From positions 5,149,674 through 5,213,673 of the forward strand of contig NZ_CM001514.1 of NCBI RefSeq assembly GCF_000263715.2: DNA of 64,000 bases, read 5' to 3'. Origin of the DNA: Pseudomonas synxantha BG33R. Lineage in GTDB: Bacteria > Pseudomonadota > Gammaproteobacteria > Pseudomonadales > Pseudomonadaceae. The notes beneath the pieces are model-generated. The model worked only from the letters and a program-made list of their open reading frames with translations, had not been told where the DNA came from and searched no databases. This document shows, piece by piece, positions 1-9,539 of this stretch (its first letter is position 1; every line of letters begins with the position of its first letter). Both the position numbers and the translations under genes were made by a program.

Positions 1-240
1 GCGCAACAAGCCGCCTTTGGAACCAGCTGCCAAGGTTGCCGCTTTAACCTGGATGCCCGCGTCAGTCAGCGCTTTGCTCGCGCGTTCCAGATCAGCCTGA
101 TTGACCTGCAGCGAAGTGCTGGCGCCAGAGATCTGGATCGCCGGGTCATCAGGATAGAGATTGGGAGCGGAATAAATAAAACCGATCGCCAGCACCGCCA
201 GGATCAGTACGTATTTCCACAGAGGGTATTTGTTCAGCAT
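1..240 (-). CDS. secD: SecD, N-terminal fragment (protein export membrane protein)
   Basis: SecD is an inner-membrane subunit of the SecDF-YajC complex that uses the proton gradient to assist Sec-dependent export. Only the first 80 residues are present because the window edge cuts the gene. They start MLNKYPLWKYVLI, continue into the first membrane segment (about residues 7-24) and then the first periplasmic part (YSAPNLYPDDPAIQISG), as in the family. It lies just downstream of yajC on the same strand, the usual yajC-secD order. No start ambiguity: the ATG at 240 matches the family start. Confidence 0.93.
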   Translation of the reverse strand, partial: MLNKYPLWKYVLILAVLAIGFIYSAPNLYPDDPAIQISGASTSLQVNQADLERASKALTDAGIQVKAATLAAGSKGGLLR

Positions 241-254
241 CACGCCGCCCGCTT

Positions 255-285
255 ATAACGCGGGGCGCCTTGCGCGCCCCGTCGA
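255..285 (-). other. GC-rich hairpin between yajC and secD
   Basis: Positions 259-281 form a strong stem (GGGGCGC / GCGCCCC type) in the 62-base gap between yajC and secD. There is no T-run after it on either strand, so it is more likely an mRNA processing or attenuation hairpin inside the operon than a full terminator. This is inference from sequence only. Confidence 0.4.
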
Positions 286-302
286 TTGGTAAAGGTTGTT
301 AC

Positions 303-641
303 TTAGATCGCTTTGAGCGTGCCCTTAGGCAGCGTGGCGGCGATGGCGCCCTTCTGGAACTTCATTTCCACGGTGTCGGAGACTTCCAGTACCACGAAAG
401 CATCGGAAACCTTGGTAATCTTGCCGGCGATGCCGCCAGTGGTCACGACTTCGTCGCCTTTTTGCAGGCTGCCCAGCAGGTTTTTCTGCTCTTTGGCGCG
501 CTTGGCCTGTGGACGCCAGATCATCAGGTAGAAGATGACCAGGAAGCCGACCAGGAAAATCCACTCGAAACCACCACCCATAGGGCCGGCAGCAGCAGGC
601 GCAGCGGCGTCAGCCATGGCGTTAGAGATAAAAAAGCTCAT
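303..641 (-). CDS. yajC: YajC, preprotein translocase accessory subunit
   Basis: YajC is a small single-span inner-membrane partner of SecDF. The 112-residue product has an Ala/Gly-rich N-terminus, one hydrophobic helix at about residues 26-43, the basic stop-transfer QAKRAKEQ, and a C-terminal cytoplasmic domain with GDEVVTTGGIAGKI, which is the family signature. Length fits (E. coli about 110 residues). It sits between tgt and secD on the same strand, the normal gammaproteobacterial order queA-tgt-yajC-secD-secF. Confidence 0.97.
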   Translation of the reverse strand: MSFFISNAMADAAAPAAAGPMGGGFEWIFLVGFLVIFYLMIWRPQAKRAKEQKNLLGSLQKGDEVVTTGGIAGKITKVSDAFVVLEVSDTVEMKFQKGAIAATLPKGTLKAI

Positions 642-684
642 TTAGCACTCCAGTTGCAAATAGTGAATCTTAGGGTCGGAAAAC

Positions 685-2855
<2,171 letters not shown>

Positions 2856-2963
2856 GATGGGGTTCGTCTAGCAGGGCCGGGAAGTCTAGCGGAAATAGTG
2901 AAAATAGACCATGAAACGTGATTGACCAACGGTAATCTCATCTCTATACTTCGCCGCCATTGA

Positions 2964-3048
2964 GCCCTGATGGCGGAATTGGTAGACGCGGCGGATTCAA
3001 AATCCGTTTTCGAAAGGAGTGGGAGTTCGAGTCTCCCTCGGGGCACCA
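2964..3048 (+). tRNA. tRNA-Leu, anticodon CAA
   Basis: An 85-base class II tRNA. The acceptor arm GCCCTGA (2964-2970) pairs with TCGGGGC before the encoded CCA (3046-3048). The anticodon loop TTCAAAA places CAA at 2998-3000, reading UUG. A long variable arm (GTTTTCGAAAGGAGT region) and the T-loop GTTCGAGTC are clear. A rho-independent terminator follows at once, so it is a single-gene unit. Confidence 0.97.
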
Positions 3049-3055
3049 TCTTAAA

Positions 3056-3086
3056 GAAAGACCTTGAAATTCAAGGTCTTTTTTTT
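3056..3086 (+). terminator. Rho-independent terminator of tRNA-Leu
   Basis: Perfect 11-base arms AAGACCTTGAA (3058-3068) and TTCAAGGTCTT (3070-3080) are followed by a run of T. It lies ten bases past the CCA end of the tRNA. Confidence 0.9.
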
Positions 3087-3131
3087 CGCCTGTGAAAAAG
3101 TGCCGGGCGTGGCAGTGGAGGTAGCGGGACC

Positions 3132-3461
3132 ATGGAATTGATGCTTGAAGCGGTTGCGCTGTTCGCCCTGAAGCTGGCGCATGAAACCGAGGACGGCAGC
3201 CCGCTGCTGCGCGATGATCCTGCAATGGATGGCTATGAGCGTGAAGTGTTTGGGTTGTTGGTGCGCCAGGGAAACTTGGCTGAGATCCAGTTTAAGCTCG
3301 ATGAGTGCATCACCCAGGCGTTGATTGCATTGGGTGGAGCGGACAGCGTGCTCGGGCGTGAATTGCTAAAGCTGTCCACCCCTGTGCAAAACATCTCTCG
3401 CCTTGATGAGTTGATCTGCCCGCTGACCGTTCTAAAGGGCTATCTGAAAGATGTGCAATGA
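3132..3461 (+). CDS. Conserved hypothetical protein, 109 aa
   Basis: I do not recognise a family. The 109-residue product is acidic, predicted helical and without signal peptide or membrane segment (starts MELMLEAVALFALK). The ATG at 3132 follows a weak GCGGGA ribosome site. Its 3' end overlaps the convergent LysE-type gene by 30 bases, unusual for two real genes but common for short gaps in Pseudomonas. Codon use looks like its neighbours. It is most likely an expressed small cytoplasmic protein. Confidence 0.6.
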   Translation: MELMLEAVALFALKLAHETEDGSPLLRDDPAMDGYEREVFGLLVRQGNLAEIQFKLDECITQALIALGGADSVLGRELLKLSTPVQNISRLDELICPLTVLKGYLKDVQ

Positions 3462-4070
3462 ATCGGTGATCAGCATAACGGCCAGGTACACCATCAATAC
3501 CGCCACCCCTGCATCCAGCCAACGCCAGACCGCTGGCTTGCGAAACAATACTGTCAGCCGCTGACAGCACAGCGCCAACACCACAAACCACACGAGTGAT
3601 GCCGTCATGGCGCCTGTCGCGAACAGTGCCTGTTGACCCGCAGGTTTCGTGGCACCGATAGAACCAATCAGCACCACGGTATCCAGCCATGCATAAGGGT
3701 TGGCAAAGCCGAGTATGACCGCCGAGCGCAACAGCCCTCTTTGCGAGTTGCCGCCTTGAGCATCCGGCATGGACTGATCCCGGATGCAAGCCAACAGACG
3801 CTGGCCACCAAACCACAGCAGATAGGCCGCGCCGGACAACAGCAATAGCGCCATCACCTCAGGCCGACTTCCCAGTAACGACCCTAAACCCGTGACCCCG
3901 AAAGCGATCAGGAAAATATCGGCCAATACGCAAATGGCGACAACGCCCCAGATCGGCCCGCGACCGACACCTTGGCGGATCACCAGGGTGTCTTTCGGGC
4001 CTGGGGCGGCGAACAGTCCGATACCCAAGAGCAAACCTTCGATGTAAAGGGCATTGAAGTGAGGAAACAT
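3432..4070 (-). CDS. LysE/RhtB family amino-acid exporter
   Basis: The 212-residue protein has about six hydrophobic segments and the N-terminal family pattern GLLLGIGLFAAPGPKDTLV (GPxN/K-type motif near residue 25), then the basic ring region and a C-terminal hydrophobic helix. LysE/RhtB proteins export amino acids or small derivatives across the inner membrane. The substrate cannot be read from sequence. It is followed upstream, on the same strand and 27 bases away, by a 2-oxoglutarate/Fe(II) oxygenase gene, so the two probably form one transcription unit; the exporter may handle the oxygenase product (inference). Confidence 0.88.
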   Translation of the reverse strand: MFPHFNALYIEGLLLGIGLFAAPGPKDTLVIRQGVGRGPIWGVVAICVLADIFLIAFGVTGLGSLLGSRPEVMALLLLSGAAYLLWFGGQRLLACIRDQSMPDAQGGNSQRGLLRSAVILGFANPYAWLDTVVLIGSIGATKPAGQQALFATGAMTASLVWFVVLALCCQRLTVLFRKPAVWRWLDAGVAVLMVYLAVMLITDSLHIFQIAL

Positions 4071-4096
4071 GGACTGTTCGAGCCCTCCAGGACTAT

Positions 4097-4903
4097 TTAG
4101 CGCAGTTGAATCGGCTGATTACCGAAACCGGTATGACGAGCATTCACCGTGCTGCCCAGGTCAAGGGGTTTCTGGCGGTAAAAGGTCGTCAGCAACTGAT
4201 CCGGATTGGGGTTTGCAAAGTAAATCAATGAGCTTCTGGCGACCGGTTTGCTGGGTGCAAGTACAGCATGGTAGGCGGCAGGCACGGCATGATCGGAGAG
4301 CTCTGTCAGCAAGGAGCCCGCCAGCACCGCGACCTCGTTCTCCAGAAGGCGTACAGGTTCCAACGATCGTCCCTTCATCAAGACCAGCCCTTCGCGGGTA
4401 GGCTTGATAAACGAAAGCATATGCCCGTCTTCATGAGGATCTTGAGCAAATCTACGAGAATGGTCTTTGGCCTGTGGACCGTAGACACACAACTGGATAT
4501 ACGATGCCGCGCGAAAGGGGGCCAAGGGTGCCACGCCAAATTCCTCGCAAATGCCATCCATCACCCCCTGGGCCAACTCGCTCATCTGTCGTTCAAAACT
4601 GCCGACTGCGTCAACGAAAGTACTTCGGGTAAATTCGAAAGCGGTTCTTTTTGAAGCGTGCGCGGGCCAGTAACAAAACCGCTCGCACAGGTCAGGGTGA
4701 TCCTCGGCAAGGGAGTACTCGGCGCCAAAAGGGAAAAACCCATCCGTGTCCTGGGCAAAGGAAAATTCATCCTTGATGGCCTGGGGAATGGCCGAATACC
4801 CATCGATGATCTTTCTGTAGTCCTGCAACATCGCATCAGGAATTTGCAGAATGCCAAAGCCTGATCGGGCTATGGATTCGCAGCATGCTTTTAATCGAGA
4901 CAT
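4097..4903 (-). CDS. 2-oxoglutarate/Fe(II)-dependent oxygenase, isopenicillin N synthase-like
   Basis: A soluble 268-residue protein with the double-stranded beta-helix dioxygenase signature: HED (His157, Asp159) as iron ligands, distal His212 (AAYHAVL) and Arg223 (RSSLIYF) for 2-oxoglutarate. The order and spacing fit the IPNS-like 2OG-Fe(II) superfamily, which hydroxylates, cyclises or makes ethylene; the substrate is unknown. It is shorter than IPNS (about 330) and lacks much of the N-terminal domain. Start chosen at 4903 (MSRLKACCES) rather than an upstream ATG at 4942. It probably shares a transcript with the LysE-type exporter downstream. Confidence 0.8.
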   Translation of the reverse strand: MSRLKACCESIARSGFGILQIPDAMLQDYRKIIDGYSAIPQAIKDEFSFAQDTDGFFPFGAEYSLAEDHPDLCERFCYWPAHASKRTAFEFTRSTFVDAVGSFERQMSELAQGVMDGICEEFGVAPLAPFRAASYIQLCVYGPQAKDHSRRFAQDPHEDGHMLSFIKPTREGLVLMKGRSLEPVRLLENEVAVLAGSLLTELSDHAVPAAYHAVLAPSKPVARSSLIYFANPNPDQLLTTFYRQKPLDLGSTVNARHTGFGNQPIQLR

Positions 4904-5132
4904 AGCTATACCCAAAGATAGTTGTAAAGGAATGCAACACACACTAGGTTCGCAAGCATGCGAGAAACCGCGACACTGGATATAGCCAAACAGAAAGGGA
5001 CTGATCCATGTCCTTCACAACGGCGCTAGCAGGTTGCGAGTGTGCAGGGCTCACTACACGCAACGGCGAGCAAGTTGTCCTTTTTGGCGAACAAGATGAT
5101 GATTTTTCAAGGACGGGGATCAACGTACGGAT

Positions 5133-5825
5133 ATGAGCATCAAAACCCGCGACACACTCCGAGCACTGGTCGTAAGACGCAGCCGGGAACTGGGCAAATC
5201 CATGACAACCCTGGCCAAGGAAGCCGGTATTTCGCGTACCTATCTTTACGGATTAGCGGGTGGCATTTCACAGGATCCCTCGGTACGCACCCTGATCAAA
5301 CTGGCCAAGGCGCTGCAGGTGTCCCCGCTATTGCTGTTCCGCTACTTCGCCGATTTGGCAGGCGCACCGGTCGATACCCATTCAATGGCAACCACCAACC
5401 GAGCCATCGGCCTGCATGATCTTGGCGACATTGTGGTGTTTAACGCCGACGTCACCACGCCCGACCAAACCGTCGTGCTGCCTGGCGAAACGTTTCAGAA
5501 AACCTGGGAGATCCAGAACGTCGGTACCCGCCCCTGGCGCGGTCGACGATTGGTTCGAGTAGACGGTGAATACGTCATCGCCCGTCGCACGGCTACAGGC
5601 GAGCCCCTGGAAGTGGTGATGGACAGCCACCTGCGCAGCCTTAACAACGAGGTACCGATTGCCGAAACCCTGCCCGGCCAACCGGTGCATATCACCGTAG
5701 AGTTTGGAGCGCCGAAAGAGACCTGCACGGTCACTTCGATATGGCGTATCGAAGATGAACACGGGCGCCCCTGCTATGGACCTGCATTCATCCTGCATGT
5801 GATTGTCAACGTCATGGCACGCTGA
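5133..5825 (+). CDS. XRE-type HTH regulator fused to an NBR1-like Ig domain
   Basis: 230 residues in two domains. Residues about 8-62 form a Cro/C1-type helix-turn-helix (SMTTLAKEAGISRTYLYGL). Residues about 100-228 match the NBR1-type Ig-like or four-tryptophan domain: FQKTWEIQNVGTRPWRG, then the PGQPVHITVEF strand, then SIWRIEDEHGRPCYGP. In eukaryotic NBR1 this domain binds cargo; in bacteria it occurs fused to DNA-binding domains with unknown ligand. No signal peptide, so it acts in the cytoplasm, presumably as a ligand-sensing repressor or activator. It is transcribed away from the oxygenase/LysE pair and towards a second LysE exporter, which may be its targets (inference). Confidence 0.85.
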   Translation: MSIKTRDTLRALVVRRSRELGKSMTTLAKEAGISRTYLYGLAGGISQDPSVRTLIKLAKALQVSPLLLFRYFADLAGAPVDTHSMATTNRAIGLHDLGDIVVFNADVTTPDQTVVLPGETFQKTWEIQNVGTRPWRGRRLVRVDGEYVIARRTATGEPLEVVMDSHLRSLNNEVPIAETLPGQPVHITVEFGAPKETCTVTSIWRIEDEHGRPCYGPAFILHVIVNVMAR

Positions 5826-5833
5826 AAGCAGCC

Positions 5834-6469
5834 TTATTTGCGCCCTTCCACCGCCATCCGTACTGCCAACCCCATCAACACTGACCCCATCACCCAGCGC
5901 TGCACCACCTGCCACCCCGGCCGAGTCACGAAGAACACCGCGATGGAGCCGGCCATACAAGCAATCACCGCATTGACGCTGACGCTGATGAAAATCTGCA
6001 GAGAGCCCAACACCAACGATTGCAACAGCACGCTGCCATGGCCGTTCGGTTCGATGAACTGGGGCAGCAGCGACAGATACATCACCGCCACCTTGGGATT
6101 GAGCAGGTTGGTCACCACGCCCATGGTGAACAACTTGCGCGGGCTGTCCTTGGGCAAGTCCCGCACCTGAAACGGTGAACGCCCGCCCGGCTTGACCGCC
6201 TGCCACGCCAGGTACACCAGATACAGCGCCCCGCCGAACCGCAGCACGTCGTAGGCAAGCGGCACCGCCATCACCAGCGCGGTGATACCCAGCGCCGCGC
6301 ACACCATATAGATCAAAAAGCCCAGCGCCACCCCGCCAAGTGAGATCAGCCCTGCGGTGCGCCCCTGGCAGATCGAGCGGGAAATCAGGTAAATCATATT
6401 CGGCCCGGGCGTGAGCACCATGCCGAGTGAAATCAGGCCATAGGCAAGCAAGCTGGACATATCGGGCAT
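5834..6469 (-). CDS. LysE/RhtB family transporter
   Basis: 211 residues with six hydrophobic segments and the N-terminal motif GMVLTPGPNMIYLISRS, the classic LysE/RhtB GPN motif. Membrane exporter for amino acids or homoserine-lactone-like metabolites; substrate not readable. It converges on the XRE-Ig gene with an 8-base gap. It is a different branch from the exporter at 3432 (which has GPK in place of GPN), so the two are not recent duplicates. Confidence 0.92.
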   Translation of the reverse strand: MPDMSSLLAYGLISLGMVLTPGPNMIYLISRSICQGRTAGLISLGGVALGFLIYMVCAALGITALVMAVPLAYDVLRFGGALYLVYLAWQAVKPGGRSPFQVRDLPKDSPRKLFTMGVVTNLLNPKVAVMYLSLLPQFIEPNGHGSVLLQSLVLGSLQIFISVSVNAVIACMAGSIAVFFVTRPGWQVVQRWVMGSVLMGLAVRMAVEGRK

Positions 6470-6625
6470 TGTTTAACTCCTGGATTTTTATGCTGCCGGC
6501 GTAAAATCCTTCGCCAGCACTGTAGTGTTACGCGCCATGCTAGAGCCTTGCAGGCTCGGCCGTTAGATACAGATCCGCGAGCAAAACGCCATACACCAGC
6601 GGCACCCTTCAACCAGGACAAGCAC

Positions 6626-6997
6626 ATGATCGACTTCAACAACAAAGGCTTCTTCAAGCTCAAACAAAACAACGAATACGCCGAACGCGTATCGGCCCTG
6701 CTGCTGGACGGCGAAGAAGTGGTCGACGCGTACAAGGCCATGCGCGACGGCGTGGTCTTCACCACCAAGCGCATCATCGCAGTGAACGTGCAGGGGATTA
6801 CCGGCAGCAAGAAGGATTTCACTTCGCTGCCGTACAAAAACATCGTGGCGTATTCAGTGGAAACGTCAGGGACGTTTGATCTGGATTCGGAGCTGGAGAT
6901 TTACTTTTCGTCGCTGGGGAAGGTGAAGTTCGAGTTCACTGGGAAAACCTCGATTGTGGAGATTTCGCGGCTGATATCAAAGCACCTGCTGGCCTGA
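6626..6997 (+). CDS. Bacterial PH-domain (bPH) protein
   Basis: 123-residue cytoplasmic protein made of one pleckstrin-homology-like fold of the bacterial bPH group: ERVSALLLDGEEVVDAYK, then VFTTKRIIAVNVQG and LPYKNIVAYSVETSGTF, the standard strand pattern of this family. Role unknown; family members are small, often oligomeric ring proteins linked to stress response. Start set at 6626 (MIDFNNKGFF), preceded by AGGACA; an upstream in-frame ATG at 6548 gives an N-terminal tail with no family likeness. Stands alone. Confidence 0.85.
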   Translation: MIDFNNKGFFKLKQNNEYAERVSALLLDGEEVVDAYKAMRDGVVFTTKRIIAVNVQGITGSKKDFTSLPYKNIVAYSVETSGTFDLDSELEIYFSSLGKVKFEFTGKTSIVEISRLISKHLLA

Positions 6998-7185
6998 GCC
7001 TTGGGCACGAGACGTTAAGCAGGTCAGCAGCTTCCTGAGAGGTCAATTCAGCATGAACCGGAACAACCTTGACGGCATTACCGAGGGTCAATTCTCACAA
7101 AATATCGACCAGCAGACGCAATGCAGACGTAGGGAGTACGAGGGTGGGAGGTTTGTCTTGTTTGTCGAAAATCAATCCACCTTTC
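6996..7185 (-). pseudogene. Decayed excisionase/antitoxin-type DNA-binding gene
   Basis: Reading the minus strand from 7185 gives PTLVLPTSALRLLVDIL, an in-frame stop (7095-7097), then ELTLGNAVKVVPVHAEL and TSQEAADLLNVS. This is the typical N-terminal half of the short excisionase-type HTH proteins that act as antitoxins beside PIN-domain toxins. It has a premature stop, no clear start and ends at the tail of the bPH gene without the rest of the HTH domain. No toxin partner is left. A relic next to the bacteriocin genes, it suggests past exchange at this site. Confidence 0.7.
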
Positions 7186-7269
7186 CTACACAGGCTAGCG
7201 AATAAAGACGATAGCCGCTTCTGATACCTGCTCTTAGGCTCACACTTCGCACAGGGAAATGAGCTATTC

Positions 7270-8424
7270 ATGTCAGAACGCTTTTATCCACCGACCGAAG
7301 AAGAGTTAACCAAACGACGAATCCTGACTCCGCAGCCATCGCGTGTGCCGTATTCGCCGCCTATTGATTTTTCCGAGCCATCGCCTGCCCCGACACCCGC
7401 GCCAGCCAAACCTCCCGGCTGCGTCTTCATCAAGCCCTGCCAACTGCCTGACGGCTTCACCCATTACTTCAAACCCTCTGGGTACGTTCCGTTGGAGCTG
7501 ATCAAGGAGTACGGTCATTTAAGCCTGTTGGGGGGACGCGAAGTGGACACCCGAGGCGCGGTTGCCTTGCGCAAGATCGGCGGCAGTGCACTGCCCGCTG
7601 GTTTGGGGCAGCTGTCATTGCGTTCGGCGCTTTTTGAGTCGACTGCCACAATCGCCGGGGGCGTCGCAGGTGGTCTGTTGACAGGGTTGGTAGCGCTGGC
7701 CTGGCCGTCGCAACTGGGTGATAGCGCACTCTACAGCGCGGAGCAACTGCGTTCGTTACAACGGGCGCGTTCGCAGATGCGGTTGCATATCGAGCAACGC
7801 GATGACGGCACGCTCGAAGGCTACGGCTTTTACACCGGCAACAATACTGATTGGCAGATGATTGATGTGGTGCAGTTTCAAAACCGAGGCGGTCAGTTTG
7901 TGGCGGTGTTGGACGAGGGGGCGGAGCTGATTTGGACGCCCGCCGTTGATCCGGGTGACACACTAGGTATTCCAGCACTGGAGGCTGCGCCGCAAGCGCC
8001 GGTGATTTGGATCTATCCGCCAACGGAGACAGCCGCGCAGATTCTGGTGAATCCGATTTACCCGCCGCAGTATCGGGATTTCATTCTGGTGTTCCCAGTG
8101 GAGTCCGGGGTTCGACCACTGTATGTGGTAGTAAGTGTCAAGGCTGGGGATCACAAGTACCACAAAGCGCCTAACACTGAACACATAACTGGCTTTGCAA
8201 ACCTGATAAAAGCAAAGCCCATGACTCCCAGACAGGGAGGTGCCGGACTGAGAGAGCGCTGGATTGAGGAAAAAGGCCGGAAAGTCTATGAATGGGATTC
8301 CCAACATGGGGAGCTAGAAGTCTATCTAGCAAGTGATGGAAGCCACGTAGGTGCGTACAACCACATAACCGGCGCGCAGCTAAAAGGGCCAAACAAGAAA
8401 CGAAACATCAAAAAATATCTGTGA
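7270..8424 (+). CDS. S-type pyocin-like toxin with colicin E3-type 16S rRNA nuclease domain
   Basis: 384 residues. After a Pro-rich N-terminus and a hydrophobic Gly/Ala segment (about 125-145) comes a pyocin S translocation-type domain (about 150-280), then a C-terminal colicin E3 ribonuclease domain (about 295-384) ending KRNIKKYL. The E3 catalytic residues are all kept: Asp343, His346 and Glu350 in EWDSQHGELE, and Arg378. E3-type enzymes cut 16S rRNA near A1493 in the decoding site. There is no long receptor-binding domain such as full pyocins have (over 600 residues), so the way into target cells is open. The cognate immunity gene follows 7 bases downstream. Confidence 0.93.
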   Translation: MSERFYPPTEEELTKRRILTPQPSRVPYSPPIDFSEPSPAPTPAPAKPPGCVFIKPCQLPDGFTHYFKPSGYVPLELIKEYGHLSLLGGREVDTRGAVALRKIGGSALPAGLGQLSLRSALFESTATIAGGVAGGLLTGLVALAWPSQLGDSALYSAEQLRSLQRARSQMRLHIEQRDDGTLEGYGFYTGNNTDWQMIDVVQFQNRGGQFVAVLDEGAELIWTPAVDPGDTLGIPALEAAPQAPVIWIYPPTETAAQILVNPIYPPQYRDFILVFPVESGVRPLYVVVSVKAGDHKYHKAPNTEHITGFANLIKAKPMTPRQGGAGLRERWIEEKGRKVYEWDSQHGELEVYLASDGSHVGAYNHITGAQLKGPNKKRNIKKYL

Positions 8425-8431
8425 GGGCAAC

Positions 8432-8689
8432 ATGGGACTAAAAGTAAGGTTGGAATGGTTTAACAGAGCCACAGAAAGGCTATGCGGAACAGTAAACTCG
8501 GCGGACTTGGGGGATGACTACACCGTGATATCCAGTCTTGGGCTATCGACTGCCCGAGACGTAAATAACGGCATGTTTGAACTGCGCACGGAGTGGTTAT
8601 CCATGATACAGCCATACTTTTCTCATGAGATTTCTCTTTCAGAAAGTGATTACTTCATCGCATTTGATTACGAAGTTTCAAACGAATAA
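8432..8689 (+). CDS. Colicin E3-type immunity protein
   Basis: 85 residues, same length as ImmE3. The pattern MGLKVRLEWFNRATE, LGDDYTVISSLG, DVNNGMFEL, EWLSMIQPYFSHEI and DYFIAFDYE matches the cloacin/colicin E3 immunity family along its whole length. These acidic proteins bind the rRNase domain and block it until the toxin is released. It is 7 bases after the toxin stop, so co-transcribed and specific for it. Confidence 0.96.
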   Translation: MGLKVRLEWFNRATERLCGTVNSADLGDDYTVISSLGLSTARDVNNGMFELRTEWLSMIQPYFSHEISLSESDYFIAFDYEVSNE

Positions 8690-9134
8690 CAAACATTCAC
8701 AGAGTTCAGACTGAGTCGTAGCAGATGAAGCCATTGTGTGACTGCTGCGCTCACACCTTTAACGGTATGGTTTTCGCAGCTCACACTAGTAATTAGGGTC
8801 TATTGATGCCTGCTTCTACGCAAGAAGCCCGGCTTAGCTGTAGTTCTCGGCAGACGTATGCCAGACATCGGTCCGTTACTCCCAACCCAGTTCAAAGTGG
8901 GAGGACGCTTGCTCCCGATAGCGGAGTGTCAGCCCCAACTTCATTGACTGACTCACCGCTATCGCGACATAGGTACCGACACAACTTAGTGGTAGCCGAC
9001 CGTCACCACGATGCAACGCGAGCCGCTCTTGATCTTAGGCACACCCGTCCACCATGTGCCCGTTCCGTACACGCTTTTCAAAAATGAGGCCGCCATCGGG
9101 AGCAAGCCCCCTCCCACACTTTGATCGCGTTGGC
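8690..9134 (+). repeat. Gene-free stretch with REP-type repeat copies
   Basis: No convincing gene. Two halves of the common Pseudomonas REP family are visible: GTGGGAGGACGCTTGCTCCC with GATAGCGG (about 8898-8935) and, inverted, CGCCATCGGGAGCAAGCCCC with CTCCCACA (about 9091-9118), flanking about 150 bases of unclear origin. An open frame at 8803-9087 has no ribosome site or family likeness and I reject it. The repeats sit where the bacteriocin insert meets the cytochrome gene. Confidence 0.65.
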
Positions 9135-9509
9135 TCACTTGGGCTGGAATGTATCTAAGTACGCCAGGATATTTTCGATCTTCTGCGAATCACTGATTCC
9201 CCAGAAAATCATCCGCGTCCCACTTACCACCGATTTCGGGTCTTCGATGTAGGCCGCCAGTTTGTCCCGCGTCCAGACCACTCCCGAATTCTTCATCGCA
9301 TCCGAATACTGATAGTCCGGGGTCGTACCGGCAGGTCGGCCGAGAATGCCGTTCAGCTGCGGCCCAAAACCGCCGCGCGCACCTTCACCGATGCTGTGGC
9401 AGCCGCCGCAGGTCTTGGTGAAGAGTTTGCCGCCCGCTTCGGCGTCGCCAGCTGCAAACGCGGGTGCGGCGACAACGGTGAGGGCGAAGGTCAATAACAC
9501 GTACTTCAT
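9135..9509 (-). CDS. Periplasmic class I cytochrome c
   Basis: 124-residue precursor with a signal peptide cleaved after about residue 20 (APAFAA). The heme-binding motif CGGCH (Cys34, Cys37, His38) and the distal ligand Met100 in GTRMIFWG identify a small mono-heme class I c-type cytochrome similar to mitochondrial-type cytochrome c. It would shuttle electrons in the periplasm. Start at 9509 is supported by GGGAG seven bases upstream; the longer frame adds a non-signal leader. Confidence 0.93.
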   Translation of the reverse strand: MKYVLLTFALTVVAAPAFAAGDAEAGGKLFTKTCGGCHSIGEGARGGFGPQLNGILGRPAGTTPDYQYSDAMKNSGVVWTRDKLAAYIEDPKSVVSGTRMIFWGISDSQKIENILAYLDTFQPK

Positions 9510-9539
9510 CAGGGGCTCCCTAGGGGTTATTGCCGTCAA

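Noticed and set aside
4121..4260. Possible toxin-like plus-strand frame over the oxygenase gene
   Set aside because: Shadow of the minus-strand gene, which has clear catalytic motifs.
7270..8424. Search for a P-box or LexA box upstream of the bacteriocin
   Set aside because: No convincing PrtN-type or LexA motif seen between 7000 and 7269; not called.
8803..9087. 95-codon open frame after the immunity gene
   Set aside because: No ribosome site, no family likeness, and it runs across REP copies.
9087..9120. Inverted REP copy read as CRISPR repeat
   Set aside because: No regular spacing or further repeats; a standard Pseudomonas REP half.
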